Positions 42,834 through 53,295 of a DNA stretch of 64,000 nucleotides are shown one piece after another (position 1 is the first letter of the stretch; every line of letters starts with the position of its first letter). Source of the DNA: Streptomyces cyanogenus (GTDB lineage Bacteria > Actinomycetota > Actinomycetes > Streptomycetales > Streptomycetaceae); assembly GCF_017526105.1 (NCBI RefSeq), contig NZ_CP071839.1, positions 1,054,001 through 1,118,000 of the forward strand. Reading direction: 5' to 3'. Position numbers and translations under genes: made by a program. Below the pieces are notes generated by a model. It saw only the letters and a program-made list of their open reading frames with translations, ran no database searches and was not told the origin of the DNA.

Positions 42834-45290
42834 ATGAAGACACCATCGAACGGGCCCGGGGCTGATGGCCTCGGTGACCCGTTGAGGGTCCCCCGGGCCG
42901 CCACCGTCATACTGGATCACAGCGGAGTGGTGACCGGCTGGAGTCCGGAGGCCGATCGGCTGCTCGGCTACCGGGCGCAGGAGATGCTCGGCCGTCCGGT
43001 CGACGCCGTGTCGGCGCGGGCCACTGCGAAGGACGGCGAAGCATGGCTCAGCCCTCCGTGCACCTCGCACCGCGTCCGCGAGGTCACTCTGCGTCACCGC
43101 TCCGGTCGTCTCATGCGCGTGGCCGCCGAGTGCCGCAGCCTTCCCGACACGGTCGCCGGCCCGGCCACCCTCCTGCTCCTGACGGATGCCGAGCTACTCG
43201 CGGAGTGGCAGCTGCAGCAGGCGATGCTGCACGGAATGGCAACGCAGTCTCCGGTCGGCCTGACGATCTACGGCACCGACCTGCGGGTTGCATGGGCGAA
43301 CCATGCGGCCCGGCAGGAGCTGCCCGGGCCATTTGCGCAGTACCTGGGACGCAGCGAGGACGAGCTGTACCCGGGAAGCCAGGTGCTCTCCGCACAGCAC
43401 CCGCCCTCGGTCACGCAGGTCATGCGCCGAGTGCTCGACACAGGGCAGACCGTCGTGGGCCTGCACTACCGAGGCTGTCCTCCGTCGGATCCCGGCCGTG
43501 AACACGTCTGGTCGCTCTCCTACTACCGGCTGCAGGACGAGGAGGGACGGCCGCTGGGGGTCTGCGAGGAATCCGTGGACGTCACCGACCTCCACCACGC
43601 CCAGCGGCGGCTGGTCCTGCTGAACGAGGCCAGTGCCGTGATCGGGAGCACGCTGGACCTCGAACGCACCGTGCAGGAACTGGCCGAGGTCCTGGTGCCA
43701 CGGGTCGCCGACTTCACCGCCGTGGACCTGATGGGCGCGGTGCTGGCCGGCAGGGAGCCCGGCTCCGAGGGGGTCGGCAGGTCCGGCGGGCTGCGCCGGG
43801 TCGTCCACCGCTCGGTCCGGGAGGACCTGCCCGAAGCCGTCGTCGTACCGGGACACAGGGTCGACTACCCCGAAGGCTCACCGCAGTGGCAGTGCCTGGC
43901 GACCGGGTCGCCCGTACTGAACGCCGTCCTGGACCCGGCCAGCCCCTGGCTGCTTGACGACCCCCCACGCAGAGCGCGCCTGCACAAGCTGGGTATCCAT
44001 TCCCACATGGTGGTTCCGCTGCGGGCCCGAGGAGTCACCATGGGCGTGGCCACCCTCATGCGCTGGCGCGATCCTCTTGCCTTCGCCTCCGAAGACCTGC
44101 TGCTCGTGGAAGAGCTGGCCGGACGCGCCGCCGTCTGTATCGACAACGCACGCCGGTTCCACCGCGAGCGCAGGTCCGCACTCACCCTGCAGCGAAGCCT
44201 GCTGCCCTCCAAACTGCCCACGCACGCGGCGGTGGAAGCGGCCTACCGGTACCTGCCCGCGGACACCGAGGCGGGCGTCGGCGGCGACTGGTTCGACGTG
44301 CTGCCCCTTTCCTGTGGCCGCGTGGGGCTGGTCGTCGGTGACGTCGTCGGCCACGGCATCCGCGCCGCAGCCACGATGGGACGCCTGCGTACCGCGGTGC
44401 ACACCCTGGCCGAGCTGGATCTGGCGCCTGAGGAACTGCTCTCCCACCTCGACGAACTGGTCAGTCGCCTGGCCGAAGAGGCGGAGGAAGCACATCCGTC
44501 GGGAGTCGAGGGCGTGGTGGGCGCCACCTGCTTGTACGGTGTCTACGACCCCGTCACCCGCCGCGCCACCTTCGCCCGCGCGGGCCAGCCGCCACCGGCT
44601 CTGGCCCACCTGCGGCAGCCGGTGGAGTTTCTCGGCATACCGGCCGGACCGCCCCTGGGCATGGGCTGGCTGCCTTTCGAGTCGGCTGAAGTGGACATAC
44701 CTCAGGGCTCCGTGCTGGCCCTCTACACCGATGGCCTGCTGACGGCTTCCGACGGTGACACGGACACCGGGCTGGAACGGCTCAGCTTCGCCCTGGCTCA
44801 CCCCGACCGCCCGCTGGAGGACATCTGCGGCACCGTGGAGCGCGTCCTGCTGCCCGACCGCCCCCGCGACGACGTCGCCTTCCTCGTCGCCCGGCCCCAG
44901 CCGCTGCCCCCCGAGAACGTCGCCGTGTGGGACCTGGTCTTCCAGGCGGCGTCCGCGCGAAGGGCCCGGACACTGACCGGGGAGCGCCTTACCCAGTGGC
45001 AACTGGACGAACTGGCCTTCTCGGCGGAACTGATCGTCAGCGAGCTGGTCACCAACGCCGTCCGGCACGCCCGTGGTCCCATCGAGCTCCGCCTCATCCG
45101 GACCGAGAACCGACTCGTCTGCGCGGTGTCCGACCACAGCAGCACCTCCCCGCACCTGCGACGGGCCAAGGCCGGCGAGGAAGGAGGCCGCGGCCTGTTC
45201 CTGGTGGCCCAGTTCGCCCTGCGCTGGGGGACCCGCTACACCCCCGACGGCAAGATCATCTGGGCGGAGCTACCCCTCCCCTACCCGTGA
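42834..45290 (+). CDS. PAS-GAF-SpoIIE phosphatase with HATPase domain
   Basis: ATG 42834 (or GTG 42828) gives 818 residues. Order: PAS-like domain (TVILDHSGVVTGWSPEADRL, about 22-125); a second PAS (AMLHGMATQSPVGLTIYGTD, about 135-260); a GAF domain (about 270-430, ending FASEDLLLVEELAGRAAVCI); SpoIIE/PP2C (GVGGDWFDVLPL, VGDVVGHGIRAA, LYTDGLL, RDDVAFLVAR; about 465-680); and an HATPase_c anti-sigma-like domain (ELVTNAVRHARG, GGRGLFLVAQ). Such proteins dephosphorylate anti-anti-sigma factors and can phosphorylate them through the HATPase part. Input is by PAS/GAF sensing. Confidence 0.9.
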   Translation: MKTPSNGPGADGLGDPLRVPRAATVILDHSGVVTGWSPEADRLLGYRAQEMLGRPVDAVSARATAKDGEAWLSPPCTSHRVREVTLRHRSGRLMRVAAECRSLPDTVAGPATLLLLTDAELLAEWQLQQAMLHGMATQSPVGLTIYGTDLRVAWANHAARQELPGPFAQYLGRSEDELYPGSQVLSAQHPPSVTQVMRRVLDTGQTVVGLHYRGCPPSDPGREHVWSLSYYRLQDEEGRPLGVCEESVDVTDLHHAQRRLVLLNEASAVIGSTLDLERTVQELAEVLVPRVADFTAVDLMGAVLAGREPGSEGVGRSGGLRRVVHRSVREDLPEAVVVPGHRVDYPEGSPQWQCLATGSPVLNAVLDPASPWLLDDPPRRARLHKLGIHSHMVVPLRARGVTMGVATLMRWRDPLAFASEDLLLVEELAGRAAVCIDNARRFHRERRSALTLQRSLLPSKLPTHAAVEAAYRYLPADTEAGVGGDWFDVLPLSCGRVGLVVGDVVGHGIRAAATMGRLRTAVHTLAELDLAPEELLSHLDELVSRLAEEAEEAHPSGVEGVVGATCLYGVYDPVTRRATFARAGQPPPALAHLRQPVEFLGIPAGPPLGMGWLPFESAEVDIPQGSVLALYTDGLLTASDGDTDTGLERLSFALAHPDRPLEDICGTVERVLLPDRPRDDVAFLVARPQPLPPENVAVWDLVFQAASARRARTLTGERLTQWQLDELAFSAELIVSELVTNAVRHARGPIELRLIRTENRLVCAVSDHSSTSPHLRRAKAGEEGGRGLFLVAQFALRWGTRYTPDGKIIWAELPLPYP

Positions 45291-45402
45291 GTAGCGAAGC
45301 CTGGTCCGCGGCCGCGGGCATGCGGCGCTTCGGAAAGCGGGACAGAGGATCCGCTTGCTCATCGCCACGAAGGGGGCTGCTGCAGAACCGACGTGCGCAC
45401 CG

Positions 45403-45783
45403 TCACCCCCACCTCCGCAGGGTGTTGCGCAGCAGCCTGCGGGCCGACCGCAGTGGGGGGCGGCCCGCTGCGCGAGAGGTGACGCCGGGCCGGGCCAGTG
45501 GCAACTCGGGCATGGGATGGCTGCGTCCAGCGATCTCCAGTACGCACGTGGGGGCGCCCTCGGCGGTCTCCCGAACGTGGAGAGTGACGGCGAAGGGCTC
45601 CGGTGGGTCACCTGGCAGTTCGGCGGTGAGCGCGGTCACGGACGGGCGGTGTCGCGCTGGGGTCTGCCGGTATCCGACCACCTTTCCGTCCACGAGCAGC
45701 TCGGTCTCGCGTACGGCGTGGCGGGTCTGAACCGTCACCGAGTGACCTTCCACTTCAAGGTGGAAGCGGTGGGCGCGGGCCAC
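45403..45783 (-). CDS. conserved-looking hypothetical protein (126 aa)
   Basis: GTG 45783 follows GGGAGG. The N-terminal half is beta-rich: ARAHRFHLEVEGHSVTVQT, TELLVDGKVVGYR, AELPGDPPEPFAVTLHVRET. The tail (RPPLRSARRLLRNTLRRWG) is basic and amphipathic, perhaps contacting membrane or nucleic acid. The sequence is not a shadow of the flanking genes, which are on the other strand and end before it. No function is known to me. The neighbours on both sides are SpoIIE phosphatases. Confidence 0.65.
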   Translation of the reverse strand: MARAHRFHLEVEGHSVTVQTRHAVRETELLVDGKVVGYRQTPARHRPSVTALTAELPGDPPEPFAVTLHVRETAEGAPTCVLEIAGRSHPMPELPLARPGVTSRAAGRPPLRSARRLLRNTLRRWG

Positions 45784-46009
45784 GGCACACCTCCCGGTTC
45801 TCCTCGAAGGAGGCACGTACCTCCAGCGTAAGCGGCAGCGCGCTTCTTCACCGCGCCCGCGGGAATGGAGCAGGACCCACACGTACGACGACAGGTCCGG
45901 ACGCCCGGCGCACTTGCCCGAATCACGACCCGCACCAGCACCAACGCGCTGCAGGGTGTACGGCCCCGCTCCTGCTGTCCGGGCACATGTGAGGAAGGGC
46001 GGGATCAAT

Positions 46010-47254
46010 GTGAGACTGGGCGAGGAAGGGGTGGTCCCCGTGCCGGATTCGCCACACGTTCCCGCCGATCCCGGTCCCGACCCCGCCGTCGACGAGAGTC
46101 GGCTCGAACAATTGATCTCCCAGGCCCAGACAGCCCTGCCGGTGGAACTGCCCGCACTGGCCAACCAGTGCGCCTCGGCTCTCGGCCTGGGCACCGCGCA
46201 GATCTACCTCGCCGACCTGCAACAGTGGCTGCTCATTCCACTCGACGAAGCCTTGGAACCGCTGTCCGTGGACCACTCGTCGGCAGGCTGGGCGTACCGC
46301 ACGGTCGCCCCGCGGGTGGTCGATGCCGATGACGGCCTGATCGTCTGGATGCCTCTCGTCGACGGAGCGGAGCGGCTGGGCGTGCTGGCGGTGCGCACCG
46401 CCTCGCTCGACGGGCCGCTGATGCGCCGCAGCCGGATGCTGGCCCACCTGTTCGCCATGCTGATCACCTCCAAACGCGCCTACAGCGACTGGCTCGCCGC
46501 CCGCACACGCACCGCACCCATGCGGCTGCCCGCCGAGATGCTGCGGGCCTTCCTGCCGCCACGCACCATCGGCAGCAGAAGGTGCGTCTCGACCGCGGTC
46601 CTGGAACCGGCGTACGACATCGCCGGCGACGCCTTCGACCACTCGGTGGTCAAGAACGTGCTGCACACCATGATCCTCGACGGCATGGGTCACGATCTGA
46701 CCGCCGGCCTGACCACCTCGGTCGCCATGGCCGCGGCCCGCAACACCCGCCGCGGCGGCGGTGACCTGATCGACGTCGTCGGCTCCGTCGACCAGGCGCT
46801 CGCCCAGTGGCTGCCCGACCACTTCTGCACCGGTGTCCTGTGCCGGCTCGACGCCGAGACCGGGGTACTGCGCTGGGTCAACTGCGGGCACCCCGCACCG
46901 CTGCTGATCCGTGACGATCGGGTGCTCGCCGGAGCGCTGGACAGCCCCCCGCAACCGCCGATCGGCCTGGCCGGCCCACTCTTCCCGGTAGCCCGGCAGG
47001 TCCACGAGACGAAGCTGGAACCGTGTGACTGTGTCCTGCTCTACTCCGACGGTGTAGTGGAAGCGCGCGACGAGAACGGTGCGGAGTTCGGGCTGGACCG
47101 GTTCACCGACTTCATCATCCGCTCCAACGCCGCCGGCCAGCGCCCGGCCGAGGTACTGCGGCTGCTCATCCATGCCATCCTCGACTACCAGCGCAACCAT
47201 CTGCGGGACGACGCGACCATCCTGCTCTTCGAATGGTGCCCGCCGAATCCGTGA
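46010..47254 (+). CDS. GAF-type sensor SpoIIE/PP2C phosphatase
   Basis: GTG 46010, with GCGGGA upstream, gives 414 residues. Residues about 30-165 form a GAF-like sensor (ALANQCASALGLGTAQIYLA, WMPLVDGAERLGVLAVRT). The rest is a SpoIIE-type phosphatase with intact metal ligands: EPAYDIAGDAFDHS, ILDGMGHDLTAGL, LLYSDGVVEARDE and RDDATILLFEW. It has no ATPase domain, unlike the neighbour at 42834-45290. Typical role: dephosphorylation of an STAS-domain anti-anti-sigma protein. Confidence 0.88.
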   Translation: MRLGEEGVVPVPDSPHVPADPGPDPAVDESRLEQLISQAQTALPVELPALANQCASALGLGTAQIYLADLQQWLLIPLDEALEPLSVDHSSAGWAYRTVAPRVVDADDGLIVWMPLVDGAERLGVLAVRTASLDGPLMRRSRMLAHLFAMLITSKRAYSDWLAARTRTAPMRLPAEMLRAFLPPRTIGSRRCVSTAVLEPAYDIAGDAFDHSVVKNVLHTMILDGMGHDLTAGLTTSVAMAAARNTRRGGGDLIDVVGSVDQALAQWLPDHFCTGVLCRLDAETGVLRWVNCGHPAPLLIRDDRVLAGALDSPPQPPIGLAGPLFPVARQVHETKLEPCDCVLLYSDGVVEARDENGAEFGLDRFTDFIIRSNAAGQRPAEVLRLLIHAILDYQRNHLRDDATILLFEWCPPNP

Positions 47255-47439
47255 CACAGGATGCGCCGGGCGTGGCGCGCCAGGTGCGCAGACCTGTGCC
47301 TGCCACAAGGCCTCGTCGGGATCGGCTCCGTCCGCTGGTACGGCAACTCGTTCGGCCGGGGCTGGAGGCTGCGGTTTCGGTCTCGTTGCCGCCCTGGCCC
47401 GCCGGGACGTCACATCGCCGGGAACGGGTCCCCGGGAAA

Positions 47440-47467
47440 GGGATCTCACTCTATAGCGTGAGATCCC
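47440..47467. repeat. 10-bp inverted repeat with 8-bp spacer
   Basis: GGGATCTCAC (47440-47449) and GTGAGATCCC (47458-47467) are perfect inverted arms around TCTATAGC. It lies 186 bp after the SpoIIE stop and 115 bp before the LGFP-repeat gene. It could be the terminator of the former or an operator of the latter; the AT-bearing spacer with CTATAG fits a promoter/operator slightly better. No other gene lies in 47255-47581. Confidence 0.6.
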
Positions 47468-47581
47468 GTCAGCGACGTGCAGATCCCGCGCACGACCCCC
47501 GTAACTTCCCTTCATCGGCAGTTCTTCGAATGGGAGCTGCCGTACCTGCCGAGACTGCCGCTGAGCGAGGAGACGGACGCA

Positions 47582-48106
47582 ATGCGCGCTGGTGAGAAAG
47601 AAGGTGGACGTGTGAGGCATCCCCGTGCGGTTGCCCGGCCGACGGTCCGCGGGCGGTTCGCCGCGGCATCGGGTCTGCTGGCCCTGCTGGCGAGCGTGTC
47701 CGTCGCGGGAGCCGCGGCGCCCGCGCAGGCCACGACCTACTGCGGGACGCACGAGGTCGTGGGGGAGATCGAGCAGCGGTACCTCAAGATGGGCGGGCCC
47801 GGCGGGGCACTCGGGTGCCCGCTCACCGACGAGTTGGCCAACCCCGACGGGTTCGGCCGGCGCACGCAGTTCGAGCACGGAACGATCTACTGGTCCGCGC
47901 GCAGTGGTGCCTGGCCGGTATGGGGGGCCATCGGCGACTACTGGTGCAACCAGGGGTGCGAGGCGGGATGGGCGGGCTACCCCACCGGTTACGAGTACAG
48001 GGTGGGTGACGAGACCCGCCAGAACTTCCAGTGCACGGTGATCCACTTCCAGGCCCTCGCCGGAGGTGCGACGAAAACCTGGTCGGACCCCGACACCTGC
48101 GTCTGA
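47582..48106 (+). CDS. secreted LGFP-repeat protein
   Basis: ATG 47582 with GAGGAG gives 174 residues; GTG 47612 would shorten it. A signal peptide (GRFAAASGLLALLASVSVA, cleavage after PAQA) is followed by LGFP-type repeats: GGALGCPLTDELANPDGFGR then TQFEHGTIYW and GAIGDYW, and WAGYPTGYEYRV. LGFP repeats occur in cell-wall-associated proteins such as mycolyltransferases and lysins and are thought to bind the wall. There is no catalytic domain; three Cys-containing stretches could form disulphides. Confidence 0.83.
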   Translation: MRAGEKEGGRVRHPRAVARPTVRGRFAAASGLLALLASVSVAGAAAPAQATTYCGTHEVVGEIEQRYLKMGGPGGALGCPLTDELANPDGFGRRTQFEHGTIYWSARSGAWPVWGAIGDYWCNQGCEAGWAGYPTGYEYRVGDETRQNFQCTVIHFQALAGGATKTWSDPDTCV

Positions 48107-48137
48107 CACGGCAGTACGTCGCACGCGTCCGGCGTAG

Positions 48138-48602
<465 letters not shown>

Positions 48603-49016
48603 CCCCGGCCTTAGTGCCCGGAGGGGGGCGGGCCGGTCCGTCGGTCGGCGCGGTGACGGGGAGCGAGTGCCTCGGCCGCGCCGGCTGCCGTGCCGGAGAC
48701 GGCGGCGAGGGGGCGCCCGGCCCGCGGGCGACAGGCACCTGCGGCGGGCGGCGGGCGGCGGGCGATCCCCTCCCGGGTGGCCGCGGAGCGGGTACGACCG
48801 GTGCCGGTGTCGCCGCCCGAGAGGGCGCGGCGGCTGCGGCTCACCTGCGGGAGACAGCCGGTCACGAAACGGAACGCCTTCTTCCCATGAGACCCAGGGC
48901 AGCAGTGCCGCTCGGCCGTGCGACTGCGCGATCCACGGACGGCATCAGCTGTTTCTCGAGGCGGGCCGCTCCGGGGATTCGACGGGCTGGTGGTTCAGTC
49001 GGCGCATGTCGGCCCG
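48603..49016. other. 414-bp stretch without a gene
   Basis: No ORF on either strand has convincing composition or a start context. The stretch is unusually G/C-skewed (long G-rich runs at 48620-48760). Nothing else was noted. Confidence 0.4.
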
Positions 49017-49676
49017 TTACTCGTACCGGTACTTCAGCGAATCCGCCTCCGCCTGCTCGATGTCAGCGAGCGTCAGCTCCGGCATCCGCAGCTGTGCCAG
49101 CGTCACCTCGGCCGAGGTCGGCTGGGCGTCCGCCGGCAGCCACTGCTCCGGCTTCCACGCCCCGCTGCGCAGGAGCGACTTGGGGCAGTGCGGGTAGACC
49201 TCCTCGATCCCCAGCACCAGCGCACTGGCCGGAGGTTTACCCACGGCGGTCAGCTGCGACAGCAGCTCCGGGCGGGTGGAGACGCAGGCCCGGCCGTTCA
49301 CCCTGAGCGTCGTGGTGCGCCCTGGGATGACGAACAGCAGCCCGGCTCGTCCGGTGGCGATGACGTTCTGCAGGGTGTCCAGACGCTTGTTTCCGGTTGC
49401 GTCCGGTATCGCCACGGTCCGTGCGTCCAGGACGGCGACGAACCCGGCGGGGCCGCCGCGCGGGGAAACGTCACAGTTGCCCTCGGCGTCCGCGCTGGCG
49501 ACCAGGACCAGCGAAGAGCAGCCGATCAACCGCCGGGTCTGCTCGGTGAGTTCGGTCATCTGCTTGCGTATGGCCGTGTCCTTGGGCAGTTCGTAGACTT
49601 GGCGCAACGCGTCCTGATCGGCTACGGCGTCGAGGCGGAGCGAGTCGAAGGCACTGCTGGCAAGGGATGTCGTCAT
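49017..49676 (-). CDS. PPOX-type pyridoxamine 5'-phosphate oxidase family flavoprotein
   Basis: This 219-residue protein has the split-barrel fold typical of FMN/F420-binding PPOX proteins: SSLVLVASADAEGNCDVSPR, GFVAVLDARTVAIPDATGNK, then RAGLLFVIPGRTTTLRVNGR and LGIEEVYPHCPKSLLRSGAW. The last segment is that of the MSMEG_1061-type FMN-dependent subgroup. Function in this subgroup is mostly unassigned; related proteins reduce or bind diverse heterocycles. It is a single-gene unit. Confidence 0.87.
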   Translation of the reverse strand: MTTSLASSAFDSLRLDAVADQDALRQVYELPKDTAIRKQMTELTEQTRRLIGCSSLVLVASADAEGNCDVSPRGGPAGFVAVLDARTVAIPDATGNKRLDTLQNVIATGRAGLLFVIPGRTTTLRVNGRACVSTRPELLSQLTAVGKPPASALVLGIEEVYPHCPKSLLRSGAWKPEQWLPADAQPTSAEVTLAQLRMPELTLADIEQAEADSLKYRYE

Positions 49677-49865
49677 GCCACCGACCCTAACGGGCCGACC
49701 CGCGACTGATCTTCGCTGTGGTCTGCGGCCACCGCACGATCTTCAGGAGTCCACACAACCCCCGGTGATCACGCGGTGGCCGTACCCAGGCGGCAGACGC
49801 GTCCTTGTGCCGCAGACCGGCTCGCCGACGCGACGCCCTCGAACACGGCGCGCCGACGGATGTGT

Positions 49866-52415
49866 TCACCTGCCGCCGATGGCGCGCAGGACCTCCATCC
49901 TGGCAGCGCGCCGGGCCGGCCAGATGGCCGCGACCACTCCGACGAACGCCCCGCCCAGCAGGTACGCGCCGATCTGACCGAAGGGCACGGTCAGCACCTC
50001 CACGCCATCGCCGGCCATGGCCCGCTGCAGCGCAAGGCCGCAGACGACCCCGACGCCCAGTCCGAGCACCGTGCCGAAGACCGAGATCACGACCGACTCG
50101 TACCGGATCATGCGCCGCAACTGCCTTCGCTGCATGCCGACCGCGCGCAGCAGGCCGATCTCCCGGGTGCGCTCGATGACCGAGAGGGCAAGGGTGTTGA
50201 CGATGCCGAGCATCGCGATGACCACCGACAGGGCGAGCAGGATCAGGATCAGTGGCAGGAGCATGGTGGCGTTGCCCGCTGCCTGCTTCTTGAGCTCGCC
50301 TCGGTCCTGGACACGGAGGTTGGGCCAGTCAGCCAGTGCGGTTTCGAGGGAGTGCCGGTCCTGGGCGGAGTCCGCGCCGTGCGCGGTGATGACGTCGATC
50401 CGGTCGATCAGGTCACTCTGCTGGTGCGCCCGGTAACCGGTGGCGCTCAGGATGAGCTTCGGGACGGTCGCCGTGAGACTCTTGACGTCGGTGTAGATGC
50501 CCGCGATCCGGAACCGCGCCGTGTCGCCGTCCTCGTACTGGCCCGGCACCGTGCTGCCCACGTGCCAGCCCTTGTCCTTCGCGGTGCTGCGATCGACGAG
50601 CAGTTCGTCGGTGCCCAGGGTGGCCGAACCGTCCTCCGTCCTCAGCCGGTACAGCTGGGCCAGCGCCTGCGGATCGGCGGCCGTGACGCTCTGCGTCTCC
50701 CCTCCGAGCCGGACGCGTGCCGTGCGGGACTCGACGACCTTCCGCACCCCGGAGGCCCTGGCGACGGCGTCGCCCACGTCGCGGCCGAAGGGCATCGACC
50801 CCTGGGAGGTGATCTCGTAGTCCGCCCGGACGCCGGCGTCGAGGCTTGCCGTCACCGAGGAGACTGTCGATGCGGCGATGACGGACACCAACCCGACGAG
50901 GGCCAGGCCGATCATGAGCGCCGACGCCGTGGCGGCGGTACGTCGCGGATTGGTTTGGGCATTGCGCCGGCTCAACCGGCCGACGACTCCTCCGAACCTC
51001 GCCAGTGGCCAGCCCAGTGCCGTCGTCAGCGGTCTGTTCACGGCAGGCATGAGCAGGGTGACCCCGAGCATGATGCCGATCGCGCCGCCGCCGGCGAGGA
51101 AGAGCGCGGTCCTGCCGTCGACAAGGAGCCCGCCCACCTCCATGGCCGCCCCGAGCAGCGCCGCCGCCGCACCGCCTGCGGTGCGGGTGCGCAGCGACCG
51201 GTCGCCCGCGCCGAAGTCCTCACGCATTGCCGCCACGGGAGGGGTGGTCGCGGCACGGTGCGCCGGCAGGTACGAGGCGCAGACGGTGCCGGCGATGCCC
51301 ACGGCGTAGGAGGCCAGCACAGCTGACGCGGGAACGCTCAGGGGTGCTTCGGGCAGGTGCAGCCCGAACAGCCTGAACAGCAGGCGCAAGCCCACGGCCA
51401 GCGCGCATCCCAGACCGATGCCGAGCGTTGCGCCGAAGAACCCCACGCCGGCTGCCTCGCCCAGCACGGAGCGCTTGACCTGGCTGCGCGAGGCGCCGAC
51501 GGCCCGCAGCAGCGCCAGGTCGCGGGTGCGTTGGGCGACGAGCATGGAGAAGGTGTTGAAGATGATGAAGGAGCCCACGAAGACCGCGACGACGGCGAAG
51601 GCAAGCAGGAAGGAGCGGAGGACGGTGATGAGGTCCTTGGCCTGGTTCACTTGTTCGTCGATGGCCTTCCGGCCGGTGATCACCTCGATGCCGGACGGCA
51701 TCGCTTTCGCGATGGCGTCGCGCACCTGCTGCTGCGAAACGCCGTCGCGCGCGTGCACGGCGATCTCGTCGTAGCTGCCGGGCCGCTCGGACAGCAGCCG
51801 CTGTGCGGTCCCGGGGGCGAACGCCGCGTAGGACGTGTCGCCGATCGGAGGGGTGGATCCGAAGTCGAACGTTCCCACGAGCGTGAACGTCTCGATCGGA
51901 TGCCGGGTTGCGACCTTGACCCGGTCGCCAACATGGAAGCCGGCCTTTTTCGCGGTGCCGGCATCCGTCACGACCTCCGTCGCTCCGGTGGGCGCGCGAC
52001 CGGCTGTGAGGTGCATGATCGAGAAGTCGGGGTCGTCGGTCCAGTCCTGGCCTACCTGGGTGGACCCGAGCAGCTTCCCGTCGTGCAGTACGGCGGCGTA
52101 TCCGAGGATCGAGCCGTGCGCCTTCGCTACCCCCTCGACCCCGTTGACCGTCGTGAGGAGGGAGGCAGGCAGCGGTTTGGTGCCGCTCTGGTCGAGGCTT
52201 TGGGCAGAGTCCGCGTCCAAGGCCCGCTTCGGCCGGACCACGGCGTCGGTCCCCTTGCCCGATTGCGAGAACAGGTCGGTGACGGCGGTGTTGATCGTGG
52301 CTGTGAAGATCAGCGTCCCGGCCACGATGGACGCCCCGAGAGTGACGGCCAGCACGGTGAGGGCGAGGCGCAGCCGGTTCGCACCCAAGTTGCGCAGAGC
52401 GATTCTCAGCAGCAT
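49866..52415 (-). CDS. FtsX/MacB-type ABC transporter permease
   Basis: This 849-residue permease has one N-terminal helix (RLALTVLAVTLGASIVAGTL), a large extracytoplasmic domain (about 40-260), three helices, one central linker with more helices (about 410-500), a second extracellular domain (about 510-700) and a C-terminal set of three helices (LILILLALSVVIAMLGIVNT). This is the double FtsX arrangement. The ATG at 52415 overlaps the ATPase gene's stop as TGATG. Members export peptides or lipoproteins or provide resistance to cell-envelope drugs; the adjacent two-component system suggests stress induction. Confidence 0.88.
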   Translation of the reverse strand: MLLRIALRNLGANRLRLALTVLAVTLGASIVAGTLIFTATINTAVTDLFSQSGKGTDAVVRPKRALDADSAQSLDQSGTKPLPASLLTTVNGVEGVAKAHGSILGYAAVLHDGKLLGSTQVGQDWTDDPDFSIMHLTAGRAPTGATEVVTDAGTAKKAGFHVGDRVKVATRHPIETFTLVGTFDFGSTPPIGDTSYAAFAPGTAQRLLSERPGSYDEIAVHARDGVSQQQVRDAIAKAMPSGIEVITGRKAIDEQVNQAKDLITVLRSFLLAFAVVAVFVGSFIIFNTFSMLVAQRTRDLALLRAVGASRSQVKRSVLGEAAGVGFFGATLGIGLGCALAVGLRLLFRLFGLHLPEAPLSVPASAVLASYAVGIAGTVCASYLPAHRAATTPPVAAMREDFGAGDRSLRTRTAGGAAAALLGAAMEVGGLLVDGRTALFLAGGGAIGIMLGVTLLMPAVNRPLTTALGWPLARFGGVVGRLSRRNAQTNPRRTAATASALMIGLALVGLVSVIAASTVSSVTASLDAGVRADYEITSQGSMPFGRDVGDAVARASGVRKVVESRTARVRLGGETQSVTAADPQALAQLYRLRTEDGSATLGTDELLVDRSTAKDKGWHVGSTVPGQYEDGDTARFRIAGIYTDVKSLTATVPKLILSATGYRAHQQSDLIDRIDVITAHGADSAQDRHSLETALADWPNLRVQDRGELKKQAAGNATMLLPLILILLALSVVIAMLGIVNTLALSVIERTREIGLLRAVGMQRRQLRRMIRYESVVISVFGTVLGLGVGVVCGLALQRAMAGDGVEVLTVPFGQIGAYLLGGAFVGVVAAIWPARRAARMEVLRAIGGR

Positions 52416-53200
52416 CAGGCGGCCGCCTCACGCGGTGTGAAGCCCTGCATGCGGTCGAGGACCCGCTCCACCGTGGGTTCGGTCATCTTGCCGACCGTGC
52501 GTCCGTCGGCGAGGAACAGGACCTCGTCCGCATAGGCGGCGGCTCGTGGGTCGTGCGTGACCATCACGATGGTCTGACCCATATCCGTCACGAAGTCCCG
52601 CAGGAATGCCAGGACTTGAGTGCCCGAGCGGGAGTCGAGGTTACCAGTGGGCTCGTCGGCGAAGATGATCTCGGGTTTGCCGGCCAGCGCCCGAGCGCAC
52701 GCCACACGCTGCTGCTGGCCGCCGGAGAGTTCGGCGGGCCGGTGCTTGAGCCGATCGCCCAGTCCGACCACGTCGACAACGGAGTCCAGCCATTCCTTGT
52801 CCGGTTCGCGGCCTGCGATGTCGAGGGGCAGGGTGATGTTCTCCAGGGCATTCAGCGTGGGAAGGAGGTTGAAGGACTGGAAGACGAACCCCACCTTGTC
52901 CCGGCGGAGTTGGGTCAGGTGTTTGTCGTCGAGCTCGCTGATCTCGACGTCACCGATGCACACGCTCCCGGAGGTGCACGAGTCCAGGCCAGCCATGCAG
53001 TGCATCAGTGTCGACTTCCCGGAGCCGGAGGGCCCCATGACCGCGACGAAGCGGCCGCGCGTGATGCTGACCGAGACGTCCTTCAGTGCGTCGACCGCGG
53101 AATCCCCTGAACCATAGGTCTTGAAGAGGGCGGCGGTGCGTGCGGCGACTTCGTCCGACGCACGCTCGGAGCCGCTCCCTTCGCGCATGGTGTCCGTCAC
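52415..53200 (-). CDS. ABC transporter ATP-binding protein (MacB/LolD type)
   Basis: GTG 53200, with GAGG upstream, gives 261 residues; ATG 53188 is an alternative. Walker A is GPSGSGKST, the signature is [17 protein letters not shown], Walker B is [12 protein letters not shown], and the H-loop is MVTHDP. The [14 protein letters not shown] region is as in LolD/MacB. It powers the coupled permease gene. The start is 202 bp from the divergent histidine kinase, so a shared regulatory region is expected. Confidence 0.92.
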   Translation of the reverse strand: MTDTMREGSGSERASDEVAARTAALFKTYGSGDSAVDALKDVSVSITRGRFVAVMGPSGSGKSTLMHCMAGLDSCTSGSVCIGDVEISELDDKHLTQLRRDKVGFVFQSFNLLPTLNALENITLPLDIAGREPDKEWLDSVVDVVGLGDRLKHRPAELSGGQQQRVACARALAGKPEIIFADEPTGNLDSRSGTQVLAFLRDFVTDMGQTIVMVTHDPRAAAYADEVLFLADGRTVGKMTEPTVERVLDRMQGFTPREAAA

Positions 53201-53295
53201 GTCTGGCCTCGTTTCCGTGTCTGTGAAAAGCGCTCGGAACGATTCCAGTGGGATCCACGTGCAGAGGACAGTCTCCAAGGTAGGCGGCCGCCACA

